In this document: piece after piece, positions 1 through 6,106 of the stretch
Layout of the letters: the number at the start of each line of letters is the position of its first letter
Position numbering within the stretch: the first letter of the stretch is position 1
Source: Solirubrobacterales bacterium
GTDB lineage: Bacteria; Actinomycetota; Thermoleophilia; Solirubrobacterales; Solirubrobacteraceae
Assembly: GCA_013813955.1 (NCBI GenBank)
Contig: JACCQW010000351.1
Location: 1-8,327, forward strand
Direction of reading: 5' to 3'
DNA: 8,327 bases
Notes under the pieces: generated by a model
Seen by the model: only the letters and a program-made list of their open reading frames with translations
What the model was told of the DNA's origin: nothing
The model's database searches: none
Translations under genes and position numbers: made by a program

Positions 1-197
1 TTGAGCGCGATCGCGTACAGCCAGGTGCGCTCGCTGGCCTTGCGGCGGTCAAAGCGACGGCGCGCGCGGTAGGCGGCCTCGAACGTGTCGGCCAGCAGGT
101 CCTCGGCCAGCGCACGATCCCCCGTGCGGTAGGCGAGGAAGCCGAAGAGCGGCTGGGCGTGCTCCGCGTAGAGGCGTTCGAAGTCGCCCTCGCGCAT
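1..197 (-). CDS. ECF-family RNA polymerase sigma-70 factor, N-terminal part (3' end outside window)
   Basis: This is the start of an extracytoplasmic-function sigma factor, which directs core RNA polymerase to a small set of promoters. Translating the minus strand from ATG at 197 gives 65 codons plus two bases. The protein fits sigma region 2: FERLYAEHAQPLFGFLAYRTG (about residues 6-25) matches regions 2.1-2.2, AEDLLADTFEAAY (31-43) matches the conserved AEDLVQETF-type segment, and ERTWLYAIALN near the break matches the WLYxIARN region 2.4 motif that contacts the -10 element. The start is well fixed: the frame is closed by TGA at 212-210, and no other start codon lies between it and 197. No Shine-Dalgarno is visible. 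CATGAT sits 6 bases upstream, so a leaderless transcript is possible. The linker and region 4 lie outside the window, so the ECF subgroup cannot be named. It is divergent from the LPFTG protein, a common arrangement for a sigma factor and its regulator. Confidence 0.88.
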   Translation of the reverse strand, partial: MREGDFERLYAEHAQPLFGFLAYRTGDRALAEDLLADTFEAAYRARRRFDRRKASERTWLYAIAL

Positions 198-249
198 CCG
201 CGGATCATGTCAGTAAGAAAACCGGCCGCTCGTGCGTAGAAGGACACAG
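198..249. promoter_or_regulatory. Divergent intergenic region between ECF sigma gene and LPFTG protein gene
   Basis: This 52-base gap must hold the promoters of both outward-reading genes. Its only A/T-rich island is about 207-222 (ATGTCAGTAAGAAAAC), where the two promoters probably overlap. I could not find a convincing -35/-10 pair for either direction, nor a clear ECF-type GGAAC...CGT pair, so autoregulation by the sigma factor is possible but not shown. Confidence 0.4.
238..244 (+). promoter_or_regulatory. Shine-Dalgarno deciding the start at 250
   Basis: AGAAGGA lies 5 bases upstream of ATG 250. It favours that ATG over the in-frame GTG at 232, which sits upstream of the site and has no ribosome binding site of its own. 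Confidence 0.7.
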
Positions 250-879
250 ATGCGCAAGCACGAGCACATCCCGCCTGACCTTCTCGACGCCGCCAAGGCG
301 CTCGAGGAGCACCGTCCGCAGTTGACCGACCTCGAGCTCGACCACGTAAAGCGGCGAGCGATCACGCGGGGCTCACGGACGACACCCGCCATCACTCATC
401 CGGAAGGATCCTTCATGCGTTCACGTCTGGCCATCATGGCCACCCTCGTCACCGGCCTGCTCATGAGCGGCAGCGGAGCCGCGCTCGGCGTCACCGCCAT
501 CAGCAACACCAACAGCGCCAGCGAAGCCCAGTACGGCGCGCCGGCTGCCGTGGCACCGCAGGCCGCGCCGGGCGCCGTGGCCGGCGCGCAGGCGACTCCC
601 GGGGCAGTCCTCGGCACGCAGGTCGATGGAGCCACCGGCGACAACGTCGCGGACGACACCGCCCCGGACAACACCGCCCGCGGCGGCGTGGCGGGCGACC
701 GCGACTCGCAGTCGCGGACGGCGGTCGCGCAGGCCCCGCGGCAGCTCGAGTCCGGCACGGGGAGCGAGCTGCCCTTCACCGGGTACGCGTCGATCCCGCT
801 GCTGCTGCTCGGCATCGCGCTGCTTGCGACGGGCCTGGTGCTGCGCCGCCGGACGCAGGACGGCATGCCGCAGGGCTGA
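250..879 (+). CDS. LPFTG-anchored (sortase substrate) surface protein with N-terminal cytoplasmic-type segment
   Basis: This 209-aa protein of unknown function appears to be a cell-wall-anchored surface protein. Residues 1-55 are charged and probably helical, with a DLLDAAKALEEHRP stretch and an LELDHVKRRA motif. Residues 56-80 (MRSRLAIMATLVTGLLMSGS...) read as a basic n-region plus hydrophobic core, i.e. a signal peptide or signal anchor. Residues 84-173 are disordered, rich in Ala, Gly, Pro, Asp and Thr, without cysteine, and include two near-identical 10-residue repeats at 105-124. LPFTG at 174-178, a hydrophobic stretch at 179-198 and RRR at 199-201 form a complete sortase sorting signal: sortase would cut between T and G and link the protein to peptidoglycan. 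ATG 250 is chosen for its Shine-Dalgarno; ATG 415 (codon 56) is a credible second start with its own site. It is divergent from an ECF sigma gene, so residues 1-55 could be an anti-sigma-like segment (inference). I remember similar proteins in Thermoleophilia but cannot name a family. Confidence 0.8.
   Translation: MRKHEHIPPDLLDAAKALEEHRPQLTDLELDHVKRRAITRGSRTTPAITHPEGSFMRSRLAIMATLVTGLLMSGSGAALGVTAISNTNSASEAQYGAPAAVAPQAAPGAVAGAQATPGAVLGTQVDGATGDNVADDTAPDNTARGGVAGDRDSQSRTAVAQAPRQLESGTGSELPFTGYASIPLLLLGIALLATGLVLRRRTQDGMPQG
402..408 (+). promoter_or_regulatory. Internal Shine-Dalgarno before in-frame ATG 415
   Basis: GGAAGGA lies 6 bases upstream of ATG 415, which is codon 56 of the LPFTG protein and sits exactly at the start of its signal-peptide-like segment. 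Translation from here would give a 154-aa conventional secreted, wall-anchored protein lacking the cytoplasmic-type N terminus. The match could be coincidental, because it encodes part of the HPEGSF sequence. Confidence 0.45.
562..621 (+). repeat. Two tandem 30-base coding repeats (10-residue units)
   Basis: Positions 562-591 and 592-621 encode AAPGAVAGAQ and ATPGAVLGTQ, seven of ten residues identical, in the extracellular linker of the LPFTG protein. A shorter, more diverged copy (APAAVAPQ) lies just upstream. This looks like a repeat-expanded wall-spanning stalk. Confidence 0.65.
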
Positions 880-894
880 CCGCCGGTCGCGATC

Positions 895-2910
895 TCAATC
901 GCTGGGAAGGCGGGCCCTCAGGGCTCGCCTTCTCCACGTCCGGGGGTCCTCGGTGTCGAACCGGCGGACGAGATCGAGCGCGAGCCGCTCACGCGGGTTG
1001 CGTCGCAGGGCGCGACCGGCGGCCCCGCGCGGATCTAGCCCCGCGGCCCCGCGGGCGAGTGCGAGGCCGTAGTGCGTCTCCCAGTTGGCGGGGTCGCGCT
1101 CGACGGCCTTCTCGAGGGCCCGGACGCCCAGGCGGGCGAGCCCGATGCGCACGTCGCAGTAGCCGACGATGACGTAGGGGTCGGCCCGCGACGCCAGCAG
1201 CCCGATCGCATCGAGACCCCGGTCGATCGCGGCCGGGCAGTCGCCGCGTGCGAACGCCTCGCGGCTCTCGTCCAGCGCCCCCTCGGTGAGGAGGATCTGG
1301 GCCGGGATCGCCGCGACCAGCAGCACGCTCAGGGCGATGAGGATGCGGCCGACGGGGGCCAGGGCCCGGCCGCCGGAGGGCCGGGCCGCGAGGACCATCC
1401 CCCCGGCGGCGAAGAACCAGAGGGTGACGACCGGCATCTCCCAGTCCCAGTCGATGCCCGCGTGCAGGAACCAGGTCGTGCCCGCCGCGAACAGCGCGCC
1501 GTGCACCACGCGATCCGGCCCGCGCGCCCGTACGAGGAACCCGCCGAGGATCACCACGATCGCCAGGATCAGGAGGACGAGCCCCACGAGCCCCAGCTCC
1601 GCCGGCACCTCCATGTACAGCGAATGAGCGTCCTCGACCTGGAAGACGACCGGCCGCTCGCGCTCCCATCGCAACGGGAAGGTGCCCGCGCCCGCCCCCC
1701 GCACCGGGTGGTCGGCGAAGGTGTCCAGCGCGACCCGCCACGGCTCGATCCGCCCGTTGTTGCCCACGTTTGTAAGCCGCGCGCGCTGGTCCTCCCCCGC
1801 CGAGACGGCATCGCCCGAGACGAAGCGGTCGTACTGGCGGTGCAGCGCATCGGAGGAGCCCGCGATCGCGACGGCGGCGACGGCCACCGTGGCCACCACC
1901 ACCACCACGCCCACGACTCGGCGGCGGCCACCGAGCCACGCCGGCGCGCGCCACTCGGCCACCCGCGCGTCCAGCCGCAGGAGCACCGCGCGCCCGATCG
2001 CGGCCGCCACGACGCAGGCGATGACGACGAGCGCCACGGTGTGGCCCTGGTCGACGGCGGCCGGTCCCGTCGGCCGGCTCCCGGCCAGGAGCTCCGCGTC
2101 GTACGCCGCCATGACCGCGATCGCGACGGTCGGAACCGCGACCAGCAGGCCGCTCAGCAGCGCGCGCGGCCGGGCGACGACGAGCAGGACCGCCAGCCCG
2201 ACGACGCCCATGCCGATCGCACCGCGCGAGAACGTGAACAGCAGGGCGACCGCCACGACCGGCAACGCGGCCGCGGCGGCCACGCGAACCGCGGCAGCCT
2301 CGCGGAGATCGCTGGTCAGGGCCGCGCACAGGATCACGCCGATCGCGGCGAGCAGCCCGAGCGCGTTCCAGTAGCTCACCGGGAAGCTGAGGCGATCGTT
2401 CGCGACCGTCGGGGCGACGGTCCACACATCGGGCAGGACGCGGGTGACGAGGCCGGCCGCGCAGACCACCACGACCCCGGCGGCGAGCCCGCGCACCAGC
2501 CAGCGAACGCGGAGCTCCTCGCGGCCCGCCGCGCCCATCACCAGGAAGGCGAGCAGGTAGAGCAGCGCGCGGTCGTACTCGAGCAGGGCCCGCCCGACCG
2601 CGTCAGACCAGGAGCTCGAGGCCAGCGTCCATGCCGCGTACAGCGCCAGGGCGCCACCCGCCACGGCGAGCGGCACGCTCAGGCCGGCGAACGGCCGCGG
2701 GGCGGAGGTGACCCGCAACACGAGCAGCAGCGCCAGCCCGATCGCCGCCGCCGCGACGGAGTCCGGGAAGAACCCGCCGGCCCGGAAGCCGAAGGCCACG
2801 ACGAGGGCCCCGGGAACCAGGGCCGTGGCGATCGATCCGGCCGCTTCGATCCGTCGGGTCGGGCCTTGTGAGCCGGCGTCGGGTGAACGGTCAGGGATGG
2901 GCGTGGGCAC
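895..2910 (-). CDS. O-antigen ligase/polymerase-like (Wzy_C) membrane protein with C-terminal TPR-like domain
   Basis: This 671-aa polytopic membrane protein is of the O-antigen ligase/polymerase type, acting on lipid-linked glycans at the outer face of the membrane. About ten or more hydrophobic segments fill residues 25-350 and 440-545. Family-like signatures are LSFPVSYWNALGLLAAIG (174-191), TFSRGAIGMG (226-235), and a long outer loop with GRIEPWRVALDTF (386-398), HPVRGAGAGTFPLRW (401-415) and EDAHSLYMEVPAELGLVG (426-443), which fits the G-x-G-x-G-F / AHN-xx-L-xxx-ELG pattern. Residues 545-640 are soluble and resemble TPR repeats, e.g. FARGDCPAAIDRGLDAIG and ALEKAVERDPANWETHYGLALARG. GTG 2910 is preferred because the protein then begins MPTPIPDRS just before the first membrane segment, with a weak GAGAG 9 bases upstream. 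GTG 2991 would add 27 unlikely residues and overlap the divergent promoter. Ligase versus polymerase, and the substrate, cannot be decided. Similar tailed proteins are, as I recall, common in Thermoleophilia. Confidence 0.85.
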   Translation of the reverse strand: MPTPIPDRSPDAGSQGPTRRIEAAGSIATALVPGALVVAFGFRAGGFFPDSVAAAAIGLALLLVLRVTSAPRPFAGLSVPLAVAGGALALYAAWTLASSSWSDAVGRALLEYDRALLYLLAFLVMGAAGREELRVRWLVRGLAAGVVVVCAAGLVTRVLPDVWTVAPTVANDRLSFPVSYWNALGLLAAIGVILCAALTSDLREAAAVRVAAAAALPVVAVALLFTFSRGAIGMGVVGLAVLLVVARPRALLSGLLVAVPTVAIAVMAAYDAELLAGSRPTGPAAVDQGHTVALVVIACVVAAAIGRAVLLRLDARVAEWRAPAWLGGRRRVVGVVVVVATVAVAAVAIAGSSDALHRQYDRFVSGDAVSAGEDQRARLTNVGNNGRIEPWRVALDTFADHPVRGAGAGTFPLRWERERPVVFQVEDAHSLYMEVPAELGLVGLVLLILAIVVILGGFLVRARGPDRVVHGALFAAGTTWFLHAGIDWDWEMPVVTLWFFAAGGMVLAARPSGGRALAPVGRILIALSVLLVAAIPAQILLTEGALDESREAFARGDCPAAIDRGLDAIGLLASRADPYVIVGYCDVRIGLARLGVRALEKAVERDPANWETHYGLALARGAAGLDPRGAAGRALRRNPRERLALDLVRRFDTEDPRTWRRRALRARLPSD
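904..934 (+). terminator. GC-rich hairpin at the convergent junction, probable terminator
   Basis: GAAGGCGGGCCC (906-917) and GGGCTCGCCTTC (921-932) pair over 12 bp with one G-U wobble around a TCA loop. The flanks 904-905 and 933-934 add a G-C and a G-U pair. It starts 24 bases after the stop of the LPFTG gene and overlaps the last codons of the convergent Wzy-like gene. There is no U-tract, as is frequent for hairpin terminators in high-GC actinobacteria. The plus-strand RNA forms the better stem, since the wobble becomes an A-C mismatch on the minus strand. It most likely ends transcription from 250-879. Confidence 0.5.
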
Positions 2911-3008
2911 GGAGTGCGGCTCTCGGGCGGACCAGCTTACGGTCAAGACCCCCTCGCAGGAGCCAACGGTCGTCCGGAGCGCGGACCCCACGCGGTAGCG
3001 TCCGCGGA
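2911..3008. promoter_or_regulatory. Divergent promoter region between Wzy-like gene and polysaccharide operon
   Basis: This 98-base gap separates the outward-reading genes at 2910 (minus) and 3009 (plus). On the plus strand, TAGCGT at 2996-3001 fits the TANNNT -10 form and ends 7 bases before ATG 3009, the placement expected for a leaderless transcript. No -35 is recognisable and there is no Shine-Dalgarno before 3009. On the minus strand, TAAGCT (2939-2934) is a possible -10 that would give a leader of about 16 bases carrying GAGAG. Both calls rest on short motifs. Confidence 0.35.
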
Positions 3009-3836
3009 ATGAGCGAGCCGCCCGAGGTGACGATCGTCGTCGTCGCGTCCTCGGTGCGGGAGGAGCTCGAGCGCTGCTTCGCCTCCATCGCGGAGCACGC
3101 CGCGATGTCCGTCCAGTGCATCCTCGTCGACAACGCCTCCACCGACGGCAGCCTGGAGTGGATCCGCCGGGCCCATCGAGAGGTCACCGTCGTCCCGCTG
3201 CCCGCGAACATCGGCGTGGCCGCGCGGGACCACGGTCTCCGCCGGGCCTCCGGGCGCTACTGCATGTTCCTGGACTCCGACGCCGCGCTGACCGCCGGCG
3301 CGCTTCCGGCGATGGTCGAAGCGATGGACGCGCACCCCGACTGGGGGCTCATCGGGCCACGACTGGTGCACGACGACGGAACCCCGCAGCTCTCCGCGCG
3401 GCGCTTTCCTCCCCTCCTGCTCCCGATCCTTCGGCGCCCTCCGCTGGGCCGGTGGTTCGAGGATGGTCGAACGGTACGCCGGCACCTGATGACCGACGAC
3501 CCTCCCACCAGGACCCGGCCGGTGCTGTACGTCCTGGGCGCCTGCCAGCTGTTCCGCACCTCGCTGGCCCGCGCGGCGGGTCCGTTCGACGACAGGGTCT
3601 TCCTCGGGTGGGACGACGCCGACTGGTGCATACGCATCCACGATGCCGGCGGCGAGGTAGTCTACTTCCCGGGGGCCACGGTGATCCATTCGTACCGCAG
3701 GCTCACCGCCCGCAAGCCCGTCTCTCGTGCCGCCTGGAAGCAGCTGCGAGCCCACGTGTACTTCCAGCGCACATACCTTCTCCGCCGGCGCGGCCTCATC
3801 GCCCTGCAGGACGAGCTCGATGAGCGAAGCGCATGA
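3009..3836 (+). CDS. Family 2 glycosyltransferase (GT-A fold), rhamnosyltransferase-like
   Basis: This 275-aa inverting GT2 enzyme would transfer a sugar from a nucleotide donor to a growing lipid-linked glycan on the cytoplasmic face of the membrane. Seen in the sequence: an N-terminal nucleotide-binding strand, VTIVVVAS (7-14); ILVDNASTDGS (38-48) with the conserved Asp41; LPANIGVAARDHGL (64-77), the N-x-G-x-AxxxN-type segment; the metal-binding DxD as LDSDA (88-92); and GWDDADWCIRI (200-210), the acceptor-side acidic motif usual in rhamnosyltransferase-like GT2 proteins, followed by HSYRRLT (227-233). No membrane segment is evident. ATG 3009 begins right before the first beta strand. The frame is open upstream to 2868, but those codons give an Arg/Ser-rich, non-family sequence. 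Its stop overlaps the start of the methyltransferase gene (ATGA), so the two are translationally coupled. Donor and acceptor sugars cannot be read from the sequence. Confidence 0.9.
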   Translation: MSEPPEVTIVVVASSVREELERCFASIAEHAAMSVQCILVDNASTDGSLEWIRRAHREVTVVPLPANIGVAARDHGLRRASGRYCMFLDSDAALTAGALPAMVEAMDAHPDWGLIGPRLVHDDGTPQLSARRFPPLLLPILRRPPLGRWFEDGRTVRRHLMTDDPPTRTRPVLYVLGACQLFRTSLARAAGPFDDRVFLGWDDADWCIRIHDAGGEVVYFPGATVIHSYRRLTARKPVSRAAWKQLRAHVYFQRTYLLRRRGLIALQDELDERSA

Positions 3837-4543
3837 CGAAGCTCGTCGAACGGCTGAAGCGCACGCAGGACCCGGCGGCGCGTCACCTCCTGCTCCGCAC
3901 GCGGGGGGCCATGCAGTACGCCGTGCGCGGCCACGTGGTTCGCCGGCGGGTCGCGCGACGGTACCTCGCCGCGAATGCGGAGCCCAAGCTGCACATCGGC
4001 GCCGGGCCCGTCCGCCTCGACGGGTGGCTCAACACGGACCTCATCGCAGGGGACGCCTACCTCGACCTCTCGCGTTCGCTGCCGTTCGCCGACGACACGT
4101 TCGCCTTCGCGTTCGGCGAGCACGTGATCGAGCACCTCCCGGAACGGACCGCCGTGGGGCTCATGGTCGAGCTGCGCCGCGTGCTGCGGCCGGGCGGGGT
4201 GCTGCGGCTCACGACCCCGGACCTGCGCAAGATCATCGCGCTGTACGAAGACCGCAACGCGGTCATCTCCCGGGCCGACTACGCCCGGTATCTCGACGAG
4301 CAGACGGGCAGGCCGCACGAGCGCGCCGCCCAGATCCTCAACGACTACCTGCGCCTGTGGGGCCACCAGTGGGTCTACGACGAGGAGGATCTGGGCGCGC
4401 GCCTGCACGAGGCGGGCTTCACGCGGGTGCAGCGTCTCGAAGCTGGTCACAGCGAGCGTCGCAGCCTGCAGGACCTCGAGCGCCACGGCGGAGCGGAGTG
4501 GGTCAACCGTGCGGAGGCCATGGCCCTGGAGGCCATCCGCTGA
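3833..4543 (+). CDS. Class I SAM-dependent methyltransferase (COG4627-like)
   Basis: This 236-aa protein has a Rossmann-type SAM-dependent methyltransferase core. Motif I is KLHIGAGPVRLDGWLNTDLI (52-71), the form LxIGxGxxxxxGWxNxD found in predicted methyltransferases of polysaccharide clusters, here with Ala where many relatives have Cys. It is followed by DLSRSLPFADDTFAFAFGEHVIEHL (78-102), the post-I region with the EHVIEHL signature, and by ELRRVLRPGGVLRLTTPDL (113-131), motifs II/III. A C-terminal LxEAGF-type segment (191-196) is also usual. The first 50 residues are basic and could touch the membrane or a partner. It overlaps the GT2 gene by 4 bases (ATGA), which suggests it methylates a sugar or chain end made by that enzyme. 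The exact target is unknown, and capping of a chain is only one option. No strong ribosome binding site precedes it, consistent with coupling. Confidence 0.87.
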   Translation: MTKLVERLKRTQDPAARHLLLRTRGAMQYAVRGHVVRRRVARRYLAANAEPKLHIGAGPVRLDGWLNTDLIAGDAYLDLSRSLPFADDTFAFAFGEHVIEHLPERTAVGLMVELRRVLRPGGVLRLTTPDLRKIIALYEDRNAVISRADYARYLDEQTGRPHERAAQILNDYLRLWGHQWVYDEEDLGARLHEAGFTRVQRLEAGHSERRSLQDLERHGGAEWVNRAEAMALEAIR

Positions 4544-4552
4544 TCCGTCCCC

Positions 4553-4576
4553 CGGAGGCTGCGACAATCGCCTCCG
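4553..4576 (+). other. Small intergenic hairpin between methyltransferase and flippase genes
   Basis: CGGAGGC (4553-4559) and GCCTCCG (4570-4576) form a perfect 7-bp inverted repeat with a 10-base loop. An alternative fold uses an inner GCGA/TCGC stem. It occupies half of the 48-base gap at 4544-4591, the only untranslated break in the plus-strand cluster. There is no U-tract, so it could be a weak terminator, an attenuator or an mRNA-stabilising element. GACAAT (4563-4568) in its loop region resembles a -10 but lacks a matching -35. The GGAGG in the left arm is too far from ATG 4592 to act as its ribosome binding site. Confidence 0.4.
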
Positions 4577-4591
4577 CTGACGTAACGACCC

Positions 4592-6106
4592 ATGCCCGGA
4601 TCGTCCGAACACATCGCCATCGCGCGCAACGCGCTGAGCTCCTACGCCGCCCGGGCGGTGCTCGGCGTGGCCGTCCTGCTCCTGACGCCCTATCTGTTCC
4701 GAGCGCTCGGCCCCGGAGGCTTCGGCACGTGGAGCGTCATCTTCGGGCTCACCACCGTCGCGCTCGTCCTGCAGATCGGGTTCTCACAGGGCCTCACGAA
4801 GCTGATCGCGGAGCTCCGGGGACAGGGCCGCCAGGCGGACGTGCACGAGACGATGGGGGCCGGAGTGGCCCTCATGGCCGCGGCAGGCCTCGCGATCCTC
4901 GGCGTCGCGGTCATCGTCGCGCTGGCGCTCCCCGGGCTCGCCGCCGAGGGGCAGGAGGACGACTTCGCGCTCGGCATGCTGCTCGTCGGAGCCGCGCTGA
5001 CGGTCCGCATGCCCTGCATGGCGTGTGCCGCCGCGCTCGTCGGCTATCAGCGCTACGACCTCGCGAACATCGGCGGGGTGACGACGACGGTGGCCTTCGC
5101 CGTCCTGGCCGTCGCCGCGATCGAGACCGGGGCCGGGGTCGCCGGCGTGGCGGGCGCACAGGCGGTGGCCCTCCTCTGCGGGGGCGCGGTGTACGCGGTC
5201 ACGCTCCGCCGGCTCGATCCTCACCTCGGGGTGCGCCCGCGACGCGGCCAGCGGGCCGCGAGGAGCCGCATCCTGCGCTTCAGCTCGTTCACCCTCCTGG
5301 CCGACAGCATGGTGCTCGTCGGCCAGCGCCTCGACGTCGTCGTCATCGCCGGCGTCGTGAGCGCGGCGGCCGCGGGACCGTACGCCGCGATCGTGAAGCT
5401 CCAGAGCGGGCTGCAGAGCCTGACCCGCCCGTTCATCGACCTGCTCATGCCGATGGTCGCCGATCTCACGGGTCGCGGCCGGCGGACCGCTGTGCTGCGC
5501 CGGCTCACCGTCACCACCCGGCTCGCCCTCCAGATCTCCATCCCGGTGGCCGCGGCGCTGATCATCTTCGCCGCGGACGTCGTCGACGTGTGGCTCGGCG
5601 ACGGCGCACCCGACGCCACGAGCGGCATCGTCGTCGTGCTCATGGTCGCCAACATCCTCGGCCTCGTCGCGGTTCCGGCCACCGAGGCGCTCATCGGCCT
5701 CGGCCGGGTACGGCTCATCGGAGCCCTGGCGGTCGGCGAAGGCGTCCTGAACGTCGGGCTCTCGATCCTCCTCGTGGCCACCTATGGAGCGATCGGCGCG
5801 GCCATCGGGACACTGGCGAGCATCGCCCTCCTCGGCCCGTTGCGCGTGCCGATCGCCGTCCGCGCCGCGGGCGGCACCGCCGCGGGGCTCCTGCGTGAAG
5901 GCGTCTGGCTTCCGATGGCCAGCTCGGTGCCGTCGGTGGCCGCGATGGTGATCGCCCACCAGGTCCTGTCGCCCGGCTGGGAGCGGATCGCGGTGGGATC
6001 TGCATGCGGCATCGGCGCCGCCCTGCTCGTCGGCGCGGTCCAGGTCGGGCCGGGGCGCATGCGAGCCGCCCTGCGCATCGTGCGTCCGAGGGCCGCGACC
6101 GGATGA
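4592..6106 (+). CDS. Wzx-type polysaccharide flippase (MOP superfamily)
   Basis: This 504-aa integral membrane protein belongs to the oligosaccharidyl-lipid flippase family, which moves undecaprenyl-linked repeat units from the inner to the outer face of the membrane. It is mostly hydrophobic, with about 12-14 predicted helices. The N terminus RNALSSYAARAVLGVAVLLLTPYLFRALGP (12-41), followed by GGFGTWSVIFGL (42-53), is the standard Wzx opening (helix, YLxRxLGPxxFG, next helix). GFSQGLTKLIAE (63-74), FSSFTLLADSMVLVGQRLDVVVIAGVV (230-256) and the repeat-half segment with GPYAAIVKLQ (262-271) also fit. Length is near the family norm. ATG 4592 begins the first amphipathic segment. No Shine-Dalgarno precedes it, so translation may be leaderless or depend on upstream coupling across the 48-base gap. 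Its stop overlaps the kinase start (ATGA). The substrate cannot be inferred. MurJ is less likely because the neighbours are all polysaccharide genes. Confidence 0.9.
   Translation: MPGSSEHIAIARNALSSYAARAVLGVAVLLLTPYLFRALGPGGFGTWSVIFGLTTVALVLQIGFSQGLTKLIAELRGQGRQADVHETMGAGVALMAAAGLAILGVAVIVALALPGLAAEGQEDDFALGMLLVGAALTVRMPCMACAAALVGYQRYDLANIGGVTTTVAFAVLAVAAIETGAGVAGVAGAQAVALLCGGAVYAVTLRRLDPHLGVRPRRGQRAARSRILRFSSFTLLADSMVLVGQRLDVVVIAGVVSAAAAGPYAAIVKLQSGLQSLTRPFIDLLMPMVADLTGRGRRTAVLRRLTVTTRLALQISIPVAAALIIFAADVVDVWLGDGAPDATSGIVVVLMVANILGLVAVPATEALIGLGRVRLIGALAVGEGVLNVGLSILLVATYGAIGAAIGTLASIALLGPLRVPIAVRAAGGTAAGLLREGVWLPMASSVPSVAAMVIAHQVLSPGWERIAVGSACGIGAALLVGAVQVGPGRMRAALRIVRPRAATG

Noticed and set aside
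232..249. GTG 232 as start of the LPFTG protein
   Set aside because: It would place AGAAGGA inside the coding region and has no ribosome binding site itself, while ATG 250 is ideally placed after that site.
1072..2871. 599-codon open frame on the plus strand, antisense to the minus-strand Wzy-like gene
   Set aside because: The translation is an Arg/Asp/Gly/His-rich string without domains, as expected for a frame opposite a GC-rich gene. The minus-strand frame has clear membrane helices and family motifs.
2911..2991. GTG 2991 as start of the minus-strand Wzy-like protein
   Set aside because: It adds 27 residues unlike a membrane-protein N terminus, has no Shine-Dalgarno, and would leave only 17 bases to the divergent gene.
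2868..3008. Upstream extension of the GT2 gene to 2868
   Set aside because: The extra 47 residues are Arg/Ser-rich, overlap the divergent Wzy-like gene, and precede the normal GT2 opening strand, which begins right after ATG 3009.
4554..4558. GGAGG as ribosome binding site of the flippase
   Set aside because: It lies 33 bases before ATG 4592 and inside a hairpin arm, too far for normal initiation.
3727..5898. 723-codon open frame on the plus strand crossing the GT2, methyltransferase and flippase genes
   Set aside because: It is almost entirely Arg, Ala, Gly and Pro and runs across three well-supported genes and their overlaps. It is a GC-bias shadow.
6004..6102. Upstream extension of the Wzz/BY-kinase to 6004
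   Set aside because: The added residues are an Arg-rich shadow of the flippase C terminus. ATG 6103 gives the usual short cytoplasmic N terminus and an ATGA junction.
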